Source of the DNA: Spirochaetales bacterium
Lineage (GTDB): Bacteria > Spirochaetota > Spirochaetia > Sphaerochaetales > Sphaerochaetaceae
NCBI GenBank assembly: GCA_022785155.1
Contig: JALFRH010000232.1
Location: 1 to 33,176 of the forward strand
Direction: 5' to 3'
DNA length: 33,176 nucleotides
A program made the translations under genes and the position numbers. The notes beneath the pieces are model-generated. The model was not told the origin of the DNA, did not search any database, and saw only the letters and a program-made list of their open reading frames with translations. Within the stretch, counting starts at the first letter, position 1; every line of letters starts with the position of its first letter. This document shows, one piece after another, positions 21,879 to 29,442 of the stretch.

Positions 21879-23240
21879 TCATGCTTTCTCTTTACTCTTT
21901 GTCCTGCACTCTTTAAGAAATGAAAAGTAAAGGTAGAAAGCCAGGGAGAAAGTCAGGACATCTGCTGCTGGCTGAGCTATCTCGACGCCTGTTATACCCA
22001 GGAATCTGGGAAGAATAAGAATGGCGGGTATGAAGAAGATGCCTTGTCTGCAAAGGGCGAGAAGAGTGGCGGCCGCCACATGGCTTGTTCCCTGAAGGGC
22101 CATATTTGCCGTTACGTTTATTCCGCAGAAGGGTAGGAGAAGGCACTGTGCCCTCAAGGCCACCGTACCCACCTGGAGGACCAAGGGATCGTTACTTATG
22201 AAAGCCTTGATGATGGACGGGGTGAAGATATAGGTAAGGATCGAGAGTATGGTTATGATGATGGACCCTACCTTACCTGTAAAGACTGTGGCTTCCCTTA
22301 CTCTCTCATATTTGCCAGCTCCCCAGTTATAGGAGCAGACAGGCTGGAAGCCCTGTCCGAAACCCAGAAGGGCTGAGAAAATAAAGAAGGTGATCCTTCC
22401 TGTAATACTCATGGCTGCAATTGCTGCGTCTCCATATTGGGCGGCACTTAAGTTCAATAGAATTGTTGAGACACTGGCCAACCCCTGTCTTGCAAGGGAT
22501 GGAAGTCCAGTCTTAATTATGGTGATAAGTATTTTGATACGGAAATTCTTAAGTTTCTTTATGGATATCTCCGCTTCGCTCTTTCCTGTAATAAAGGCCA
22601 TGAGAAGAATAATGAAGCTGATGAACTGGCTTAGGGCTGTGGCAATGGCGGCACCTGCAGTTCCGAATCCAAATACGAAGATGAACAATGGATCCAAGGC
22701 GATGTTGAGTACTCCACCTGTTGTGATGCCTATCATTGCATAAAAAGCTTTTCCCTCGGAACGGAGGATATTGTTCATGACAAGGGCTCCGATCATAAAT
22801 GGGCAGGCAAGAAATATGTACTGGGCATAGGCTTCGGCATAGGGAAGAATGGTCTCTGTCGCACCCAGGACCTTCATCAGGTTTTTGTTGAAGACAATAC
22901 CTAAGACCGCCAGGACTCCGCCCAATAGAATGGCGAAGAAGAAAGAGATGGAAACCAAGGTGTCGGCCTTGTCCTTTTCCTTGGCTCCAAGGGAACGGGC
23001 TGCCAGGATTCCTCCTCCCAAACCAATGGTGAAACCTACTGCCTGGATTATTGCCATTATTGAGAAAACAACACCTACTGCGGCTGAGGCACTGGTTCCT
23101 ATCTGGGAAACGAAATAGGTGTCAGCCATGTTGTAGATGGAAGAAATAAGCATAGATACGATGGTCGGTATCGCCAAACGTGGAATAAGGGAAGACACAG
23201 GAGCCTGTGTCATTCTTATATATTGTTGTGTCTCATTCAT
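21879..23240 (-). CDS. MATE-family multidrug/Na+ antiporter
   Basis: A 453-residue membrane protein with about 12 hydrophobic helices in two halves. SSIYNMADTYFVSQIGTSASAA near the start and GFGQGFQPVCSYNWGAGKYERVREA in the second half are MATE signatures. It differs clearly from the first MATE gene (8589-9956) and resembles the MepA/DinF branch in its 'NMADTYFV' motif. The substrate is unknown. The ATG at 23240 (MNETQQYIRM) is chosen over the longer frame from 23318, which would run through the intergenic region shared with valS. GGGA lies 2 nt upstream, a weak Shine-Dalgarno. Confidence 0.92.
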   Translation of the reverse strand: MNETQQYIRMTQAPVSSLIPRLAIPTIVSMLISSIYNMADTYFVSQIGTSASAAVGVVFSIMAIIQAVGFTIGLGGGILAARSLGAKEKDKADTLVSISFFFAILLGGVLAVLGIVFNKNLMKVLGATETILPYAEAYAQYIFLACPFMIGALVMNNILRSEGKAFYAMIGITTGGVLNIALDPLFIFVFGFGTAGAAIATALSQFISFIILLMAFITGKSEAEISIKKLKNFRIKILITIIKTGLPSLARQGLASVSTILLNLSAAQYGDAAIAAMSITGRITFFIFSALLGFGQGFQPVCSYNWGAGKYERVREATVFTGKVGSIIITILSILTYIFTPSIIKAFISNDPLVLQVGTVALRAQCLLLPFCGINVTANMALQGTSHVAAATLLALCRQGIFFIPAILILPRFLGITGVEIAQPAADVLTFSLAFYLYFSFLKECRTKSKEKA

Positions 23241-23343
23241 GGTCCCAAATTTATCACAATTTAAAGAAAAGAGGGATACACTCTCTCCATTGTTAAGAGC
23301 ACTGTTTTTTGATACCATAAACGGCGACGGAGGACTTTTACGT

Positions 23344-25992
23344 ATGAAAGCCGTGGAATTGGCAAAAGCCTATAACCCAAAAGATTTTGAGGACCGCATC
23401 TACAGCGAATGGAAAGAGAAGGGAGAGTTTGCTCCTAGAAGTGGCGAGGGACATTTTACTGTCGTCATGCCACCTCCAAACGTCACAGGTGTCCTCCACA
23501 TGGGCCATGCTTTGAATAACAGCCTACAGGATATAATCATCAGATATAAAAGAATGACGGGTGTTCCGACCCTTTGGGTTCCTGGAACAGACCATGCCGG
23601 TATCGCAACACAGAACGTCGTTGAAAGACAGCTTGCAAAGGAAGGCTTGAGACGCCAGGATCTTGGAAGAGAGAAGTTCTTGGAGCGTACTTGGGCTGTA
23701 AAAGACAAGCACCACAACATCATCAAGAGCCAGCTTGAGAAAATGGGATGTTCCTGCGATTGGGACCATGAAAGATTCACAATGGATGAAGGTCTTTCAA
23801 AGGCTGTAAGGGAGTCTTTCGTCACCCTGTATGAGAGAGGCTTGGTATATAAAGGAAAATATCTTGTAAACTACTGCCCCAAGTGTGGAACAGCCTTGGC
23901 GGATGATGAAGTGGAGTATGAGAACGTACCTGGAAAACTCTATGACGTAAGATACCCATATTCCGATGGCTCGGGGTGGATCACTGTTGCAACCACAAGA
24001 CCTGAGACAATGTTCGGAGACGTGGCTGTTGCAGTAAACCCTGAAGACGAGAGATATAAGGATATCATCGGAAAGAAGCTTAGACTTCCTCTTACAGATA
24101 GGGAGATCCCTATTATTGCAGACTCCTTTGTCGAGCTTGGCTTTGGAACAGGTATGGTGAAGATCACTCCTGCCCATGACCCTAATGACTGGGAGTGTGG
24201 AAAGAGACACAACCTGGAAGCCATCAATGTCCTCAATCCTGATGGAACAATGAATGAAAACTGCCCTGAAAAATACAGAGGGGTTCCGGCTCAGGAAGCA
24301 AGAAAGATGGTTGCAGAGGAGCTTAAGGAGAAGGGCTATCTCGTAAGCGAAAAGGACTACAACCATGAAGTAGGCCACTGTTATAGATGCCACACCATCG
24401 TGGAGCCGTATCTTTCGGAGCAGTGGTTTGTAAAGATGCGCGGTATGGCGGACAAAGCCATTGATGCATGGAAGAAGGGTGACATCCAGTTCTATCCCAA
24501 GAGATGGGAAAACACCTATATCCATTGGATGGAAACCATCAAGGACTGGTGTATCTCCCGTCAGTTGTGGTGGGGACACAGAATCCCTGTGTGGTACTGT
24601 GAAGACTGCGGTGAAATGATAGTGTCCAGAGAAGATGTGACAGAGTGTCCAAAGTGCCACAGTCACAACCTGAAGCAGGATACTGATGTTCTTGATACTT
24701 GGTTCTCTTCCTGGCTCTGGCCTTTCTCAACTCTCGGCTGGCCGGAAAAGACAGCTGACTTTGAGAAGTTCTTCCAGACAAACACCCTTGTATCAGCCTA
24801 CGATATCATCTTCTTCTGGATCAGCAGAATGATTATGGCCAGCGAGGAATTCCTTGGAAAGGCTCCTTTCAAGGACATTGTCATCACAGGTCTTGTAAGA
24901 GATACCCAGGGTAGAAAGATGTCCAAGTCTTTGGGAAACGGAATCGATCCATTGGATGTCATCGACGAGTATGGTGCAGATGCCATGAAGTTCACCCTCT
25001 GCTTCCTTGCAGCCCAGGGCCAGGATGTCCAGATCGATATGAACTCCTTCAAGCTTGGATCAAGATTTGCCAATAAGATTTGGAACGCAACAAGATTCCT
25101 GTTGATGAATCTTGAAGGCAGAAATCTTGTAAAGGTTGAAAAAGAAAGACTCAATACTTTGGACAAGTGGATCTATTCTCGTCTCAACGATGCAGCCCTC
25201 TCAATCAAGAAGGCTATGGAAGAGTATCACTTCAATGATGCGGCACAGACAGTCTATTCATTCTTCTGGAATGATTTCTGTGACTGGTATATTGAAGCAA
25301 GTAAGGAAAAGCTTCTCCATGGAAGCGATGAAGAGAAGGACCTGCAGGTCTCCATCCTTATGGATATCCTGGAGTCATCAATGCGCTTGATGCATCCATT
25401 CCTTTCCTTCCTTACAGAAGAGATCTATCAGAAGCTTCCCAACCACAATGGAGACGTAATCGTAGCCAAGTATCCTGAATACGATGAAAAGGAAAAGGAT
25501 GCTTTTGCCGAGGCTTCCATGGATAGCCTTCAGGAAGTGGTAAGAGTGGTGAGAGCTGTGAGAAGCACACTTGGAATCGGACCGGAGAAGAAGCTGAAGG
25601 TTGTCGTGAGACCGGATAAGACAAATAAGTATGTGGACTTCTACAACAATGAAGTGAAGATAATGACATCTTTCATGGGTGCTTCCTCCGTAATCATAGA
25701 CGCAGAAGGCAGTGAAGATACTTCAAAGGCCTTCCCTTGCCATGGAAGTGGCTTCGAAGCCTTTGTCTTTGTACGTGACGCCATCGATGTAGAGGGTGAG
25801 ATCAAGAGACTTGAAGGGGAGATAAAGAAGGCTGAAGCCAATTTGGCCCAGAGCATAAAGAAGCTTGAAAACGAGAACTTCATTTCCCATGCAAAACCTG
25901 AAGCCATCGAGAAGGAGAAGAGCAAGAAGGCAGAGTTCGAAGAAAAGATTGCAAAATCCACAGAACACATATCCCTTCTTAAGACTCTTTGA
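23344..25992 (+). CDS. valS: Valyl-tRNA synthetase
   Basis: An 882-residue class I synthetase charging tRNA-Val. The HIGH motif is HMGH (52-55) in PPPNVTGVLHMGHAL, and KMSKS is at 525-529. The editing CP1 domain lies between, with TTRPETMFGDVAVAVNP and GTGMVKITPAHDPND. A zinc-like CxxC pair occurs in WYCEDCGEMIV and ECPKCHSHN. The C-terminal arm is a coiled coil (about 815-882, GEIKRLEGEIKKAEANLAQS) that binds tRNA. The ATG at 23344 has GGAGG 10 nt upstream. The longer frame from 23137 overlaps the divergent MATE gene and is not used. Confidence 0.97.
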   Translation: MKAVELAKAYNPKDFEDRIYSEWKEKGEFAPRSGEGHFTVVMPPPNVTGVLHMGHALNNSLQDIIIRYKRMTGVPTLWVPGTDHAGIATQNVVERQLAKEGLRRQDLGREKFLERTWAVKDKHHNIIKSQLEKMGCSCDWDHERFTMDEGLSKAVRESFVTLYERGLVYKGKYLVNYCPKCGTALADDEVEYENVPGKLYDVRYPYSDGSGWITVATTRPETMFGDVAVAVNPEDERYKDIIGKKLRLPLTDREIPIIADSFVELGFGTGMVKITPAHDPNDWECGKRHNLEAINVLNPDGTMNENCPEKYRGVPAQEARKMVAEELKEKGYLVSEKDYNHEVGHCYRCHTIVEPYLSEQWFVKMRGMADKAIDAWKKGDIQFYPKRWENTYIHWMETIKDWCISRQLWWGHRIPVWYCEDCGEMIVSREDVTECPKCHSHNLKQDTDVLDTWFSSWLWPFSTLGWPEKTADFEKFFQTNTLVSAYDIIFFWISRMIMASEEFLGKAPFKDIVITGLVRDTQGRKMSKSLGNGIDPLDVIDEYGADAMKFTLCFLAAQGQDVQIDMNSFKLGSRFANKIWNATRFLLMNLEGRNLVKVEKERLNTLDKWIYSRLNDAALSIKKAMEEYHFNDAAQTVYSFFWNDFCDWYIEASKEKLLHGSDEEKDLQVSILMDILESSMRLMHPFLSFLTEEIYQKLPNHNGDVIVAKYPEYDEKEKDAFAEASMDSLQEVVRVVRAVRSTLGIGPEKKLKVVVRPDKTNKYVDFYNNEVKIMTSFMGASSVIIDAEGSEDTSKAFPCHGSGFEAFVFVRDAIDVEGEIKRLEGEIKKAEANLAQSIKKLENENFISHAKPEAIEKEKSKKAEFEEKIAKSTEHISLLKTL

Positions 25993-26002
25993 GAAAGAAA
26001 CA

Positions 26003-26025
26003 AGACCCCGGGAAACCGGGGCCTT
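26003..26025. terminator. Bidirectional terminator between valS and the histone-like gene
   Basis: A 6-bp stem CCCCGG (26006-26011) / CCGGGG (26016-26021) with a GAAA tetraloop, extended by AAG/CTT beyond one mismatch. The T-runs on either side are modest, so efficiency is uncertain. It lies between convergent genes. Confidence 0.65.
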
Positions 26026-26049
26026 ATCATAGAGTAAACGAAAGAATAA

Positions 26050-26235
26050 TCACTCTTTTTCCAATTCTTCTTTAGCTTGGGATATCTCCGCTCTTCTTGC
26101 TTTTGCAAGCTTGGCTATTTCTGCCAGAGCCTTTCTTGCTCTTGTGGCGGAGGACTTTACGCCCTTTTCAACAAACTTTTTGTTTTCAGTTACATAGATC
26201 TCCATCTGGGCAATAATTTCATCATGAATAGACAT
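26050..26235 (-). CDS. Small histone H1-like (Hc1-type) DNA-binding protein
   Basis: A 61-residue, mostly helical, Lys/Arg/Ala-rich protein. The segment ENKKFVEKGVKSSATRARKA then LAEIAKLAKARRAEISQAKEE matches the pattern of bacterial Hc1/histone H1-like proteins (acidic-amphipathic N-terminus, then NKxAxxRARKxxxEIxKLxKxxR). Members bind and compact DNA. It lacks the long lysine tail of chlamydial HctA. A strong AGGAGAG lies 6 nt upstream of the ATG, so it is probably well translated. It stands alone between terminators. A non-DNA-binding coiled coil is the alternative. Confidence 0.7.
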   Translation of the reverse strand: MSIHDEIIAQMEIYVTENKKFVEKGVKSSATRARKALAEIAKLAKARRAEISQAKEELEKE

Positions 26236-26341
26236 GGCTATCTCTCCTATTTCATTTACTGATGAAGAAATAATAACACATTAAATGTAGAGTGCAAGTG
26301 TCAATGAAACATTTATATCCTTTTGGTGGACTCTTCCATGG

Positions 26342-27484
26342 TCATACAGTTCTTCCCTTCCACTCAAAGCCCTTTCCTGAGGCTTTTCTATACATTCCAT
26401 GTAGATACATGGCTGATATTGCTGTAAAGGAGAGGACACCTGAAATGGATACCATTTTCCCGAATCCTATTTCCCTTGCACCTATGGCCCAGGAAATAAA
26501 GGTCAAGGCCCATCCGGAAAGGGAAATGATGATCAATTTTGTCTCATGACCATAGATAAAGAACAAGAGAGGAGTATATGCAATGAACATCAAAACTGCT
26601 ACAGCAAGTATCAATAGGCCTACCATCAGAAGGGTGGAGGGGAATACATCTGTTATACTCCTTTCCAAGCCCTTGAAGGCGCTTATGCCGTCTTCATACA
26701 TTTTGCAGGATACTTCCTTGGAAATATTTCTGAATCCATATTTCTTTCCATTTCTCATGAAATGCTTGATTATGCCGATATCATCGCAGACAGATTGGGG
26801 CATGGCTCCATAGCCTCCAACCTCATCATAGCTGTCCTTTCTCATCATGACATATTGTCCGATACCTATGGAAAAAGGAATGAACTGGATTGGGTTTAGA
26901 AAGAAATGGGGAAGGACTACATTGGAGAAAACCATTGATGCTGTAACGACTCCGCCCCAGAATGTAGCTGTCCCTTGGTTTGGAAAACCGGAGAGTATAT
27001 CCAAGTTTTCGTCTTCCATATATCTTACCCCAATTGATATGGAAGAGGGGAAATGGACTGTATCTGCATCTGTGCAGAGAAGGATGTCCCCCTCTGCATG
27101 GGGAATAAGATTCAGAAGGGCATTGATCTTTCCATATGAAGAGAGTCTCTTTCCCCCTGTATTCTGAAAGCCCCTGATCTTGTGGCTTTTGGCCATATAT
27201 CTTTGGATAATCTCCCAAGTCTTATCTGTAGACTGGTCGTCGATTACGATTACTTCATAGTTGGGATAATCCTGGTTCAGAAGGGAATCCAAAAGCCTTG
27301 GAAGGTGTTCTTCTTCATTTCTTGCAGGTATTACCACTGAGACTTTCTTTTTCCCTTCAATAATCTGCTTCGTTGCTTTTTTATGGTGGCGACGGAAAAA
27401 GAGTGTATTGGCCATTGTACATATAAAGCACCAAATTCCGAATATCAGTGGGATAGCGGCCAGTATTGAAAGAAAGGTTTTCAT
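26342..27484 (-). CDS. Family 2 glycosyltransferase, membrane-bound
   Basis: A 380-residue GT-A enzyme. A hydrophobic anchor at about 5-27 precedes the catalytic domain: VSVVIPARNEEEHLPRLLDSL, VIDDQSTDKT, then the metal-binding DAD in LLCTDADTVHFP. DDIG in QSVCDDIGIIKHF probably supplies the acceptor base. Two or three hydrophobic helices close the protein. It resembles carotenoid or lipid glycosyltransferases of the CrtQ type and likely adds sugar to a membrane lipid or carrier. Its ATG overlaps the stop of the upstream gene (ATGA), so the two are coupled. It is the last gene of the lon operon. Confidence 0.9.
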   Translation of the reverse strand: MKTFLSILAAIPLIFGIWCFICTMANTLFFRRHHKKATKQIIEGKKKVSVVIPARNEEEHLPRLLDSLLNQDYPNYEVIVIDDQSTDKTWEIIQRYMAKSHKIRGFQNTGGKRLSSYGKINALLNLIPHAEGDILLCTDADTVHFPSSISIGVRYMEDENLDILSGFPNQGTATFWGGVVTASMVFSNVVLPHFFLNPIQFIPFSIGIGQYVMMRKDSYDEVGGYGAMPQSVCDDIGIIKHFMRNGKKYGFRNISKEVSCKMYEDGISAFKGLERSITDVFPSTLLMVGLLILAVAVLMFIAYTPLLFFIYGHETKLIIISLSGWALTFISWAIGAREIGFGKMVSISGVLSFTAISAMYLHGMYRKASGKGFEWKGRTV

Positions 27485-28203
27485 TTCAGTTTTTTCTCCA
27501 AATCCTTCTTTAACTCCATAAGGGCAGGTTCTCCATTATAGATATCAAGGGCAAGGGATAGATAAGTGCTGCTTTCCTCATAGTTCTTTCTATTGAAGTG
27601 TGCCGTAGCCAAGGCTCCATATAGGGAATAGACATTGGACAGTGAAAGTGTGTCTATATTTCCCAAGAGAGGTTCCATTTCTTTAATGGCATTTTTGTTG
27701 GAGCCTCCGGCGATTTGAGGAGTAAATATCAATCTCCAGCCGTTGGTAATAATGAAGTATGCTTCTTCCGGATACTTCTTTACAGCTTCCTTGACCAGGT
27801 TGGAGTTTTCCAGCCCTGAAGATAGATAATCTTTATCTATATACGTCTTGGAAGAAGTATAGTCGATTCTTGCAATCATATAGATGATGTCATTGGTTTT
27901 ATCCATGTCATCCAGGTAGGTTTTCTCTTGTTTCAGGTGTTCCTTGGCCTCTTCTTTGTAACCATTGTCCGCAAGGTATCTGGAATAAATGTATTCTCCC
28001 CTTGCTTTCTCGAAGTGGGAAACATCCGACTCCATGTAAGAACTGTACTCTACATCCACTATACTTCTATCCTCGTTGTCCTTTATGACTTTTTCCAGCC
28101 TGCACCATCCATCGGTTTCGAATTGCTTCAATTGGTCTGTAATGGAGAACAGCGGGGATAGGGATAAAAATAGAATAAAAATAGATAAGATTTTCTTTGT
28201 CAT
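27481..28203 (-). CDS. Exported helical-repeat (TPR-like) protein
   Basis: A 240-residue protein. The signal peptide MTKKILSIFILFLSLSPLFS is followed by helix pairs resembling degenerate TPRs (YIYSRYLADNGYKEEAKEHLKQEK; LYGALATAHFNRKNYEESSTYLSLALDIYNG). The second fits the TPR pattern well. It probably works in the periplasm as a binding scaffold. Function is unknown. The ATG at 28203 follows the U32 gene stop by 3 nt; a TTG directly before it is not used. It overlaps the glycosyltransferase by 4 bp, suggesting a joint role in an envelope process. Confidence 0.8.
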   Translation of the reverse strand: MTKKILSIFILFLSLSPLFSITDQLKQFETDGWCRLEKVIKDNEDRSIVDVEYSSYMESDVSHFEKARGEYIYSRYLADNGYKEEAKEHLKQEKTYLDDMDKTNDIIYMIARIDYTSSKTYIDKDYLSSGLENSNLVKEAVKKYPEEAYFIITNGWRLIFTPQIAGGSNKNAIKEMEPLLGNIDTLSLSNVYSLYGALATAHFNRKNYEESSTYLSLALDIYNGEPALMELKKDLEKKLK

Positions 28204-28206
28204 CAA

Positions 28207-29442
28207 TTATGAAAAATACTTCTGATCAGAGATACGTCTGATGATGTATCCCTCCTTTAATGGTAGATTTGTCTCAATAAGTCCCTTTTTCATGTGATCC
28301 AACTTAAAGATTGGAAAACCGTTTTCATCTAAAATCTTGAAGTTGGAGTCAGAAAGAAGAGGAACATCCGGGCCTATGAACTCCAATGTCTGCCCATTCT
28401 TTATTTGGTTTCTGCAGTCGATTTCCCATAGGTTTTCCTTTACCTTCTTTCCTATGGTCCCCAAGAAAGTATATGAACGTTCATATCCATAGCTTGTGGG
28501 ACGGGATACGTCGTCGTCAACCCTTGATTCCACCGGATCGTCACGGAAGAAGAAACCTGTGGTGAATTCCCTGTGGGATACATCGAAGATGTCTCTCTTG
28601 TAGAGGTCTTTGTCCTTGTCGTCGTCTATTGCCTTTCTATAGGCTCTTGTGACTACGGCCACATAGTAGACGCTCTTCATTCTCCCTTCGATTTTCAGGG
28701 AGGAAAGGCCTGCATCCTCCAATTCCTTTACATGGTCTATCATGCATAAGTCCTTGGAAGACAGGATGGTGGTATAGTCTCCATTCTCTTCAATGGGGAA
28801 ATAGGTGCCTTTTCTCTCCTCTTCCTCAAGAGCATACATTTTATAGTTCCAACGGCAGGTATGGGAGCAGTCCCCTCTGTTTGCGCTTCTTCCCGTAAGG
28901 TAGGAAGAGAGCATACAGCGTCCTGAGTAGGACATGCACATGGCCCCATGAACAAAGGCTTCCAGTTCCAATTCAGGGACCTTGTCCTTGATTTTCTTTA
29001 TATCGCTTATGCTTGCTTCTCTCCCAAGTATTACTCTCTCAAAGCCCATGTCCTTGTACATCTTTGCACTTTCGCTGTTGATGCATGAAGCCTGGGTGGA
29101 TAGGTGCAGGGCCCTGTCAGGGAAGTTTTTTTTCAAGAAGGGGACAGTGCCTATATCGGAGACGATGAAGGCGTCGAAGGGCCAGGAAGCTATCTCGTCC
29201 TTAAGGGTGAGAAGCTTCTCCATCTGGCTCTCCTTAAAGAGTATATTGAGAGTACAATATACCTTTTTGCCTGTCTTCTCCTTCAAGCGTCTTACTTTCT
29301 CAGCTTCTTCCTGGGAAAAGTTTCCTGCATTTGCCCTTAATGAGAACTCTGTCATTCCCATGTATGCTGCATCTGCACCGAAGTTGAAGGCAGTCTCAAG
29401 TTTCTCATAATTACCTGCAGGTGAAAGAAGTTCTATTGCCAT
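28207..29442 (-). CDS. Peptidase U32-family protein, TrhP (YegQ)-like
   Basis: A 411-residue protein. The N-terminal barrel begins MAIELLSPAGNYEKLETAF and includes GADAAYMGM and LHLSTQASCINSESAK. The family signature is EAFVHGAMCMSYSGRCMLSS followed by YLTGRSANRGDCSHTCRW, with cysteines that hold an iron-sulfur cluster. A C-terminal domain (from about 300) resembles the YegQ tail. In the TrhP branch the protein hydroxylates U34 of tRNAs using prephenate-derived chemistry; other U32 members hydroxylate ubiquinone or 23S rRNA. The ATG lies inside the end of lon with a 10-bp overlap, so translation is likely coupled. Confidence 0.88.
   Translation of the reverse strand: MAIELLSPAGNYEKLETAFNFGADAAYMGMTEFSLRANAGNFSQEEAEKVRRLKEKTGKKVYCTLNILFKESQMEKLLTLKDEIASWPFDAFIVSDIGTVPFLKKNFPDRALHLSTQASCINSESAKMYKDMGFERVILGREASISDIKKIKDKVPELELEAFVHGAMCMSYSGRCMLSSYLTGRSANRGDCSHTCRWNYKMYALEEEERKGTYFPIEENGDYTTILSSKDLCMIDHVKELEDAGLSSLKIEGRMKSVYYVAVVTRAYRKAIDDDKDKDLYKRDIFDVSHREFTTGFFFRDDPVESRVDDDVSRPTSYGYERSYTFLGTIGKKVKENLWEIDCRNQIKNGQTLEFIGPDVPLLSDSNFKILDENGFPIFKLDHMKKGLIETNLPLKEGYIIRRISDQKYFS

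Noticed and set aside
23137..23343. N-terminal extension of valyl-tRNA synthetase
   Set aside because: The extension is antisense to the MATE gene start, and ValS homologues begin near the ATG at 23344, which has a GGAGG.
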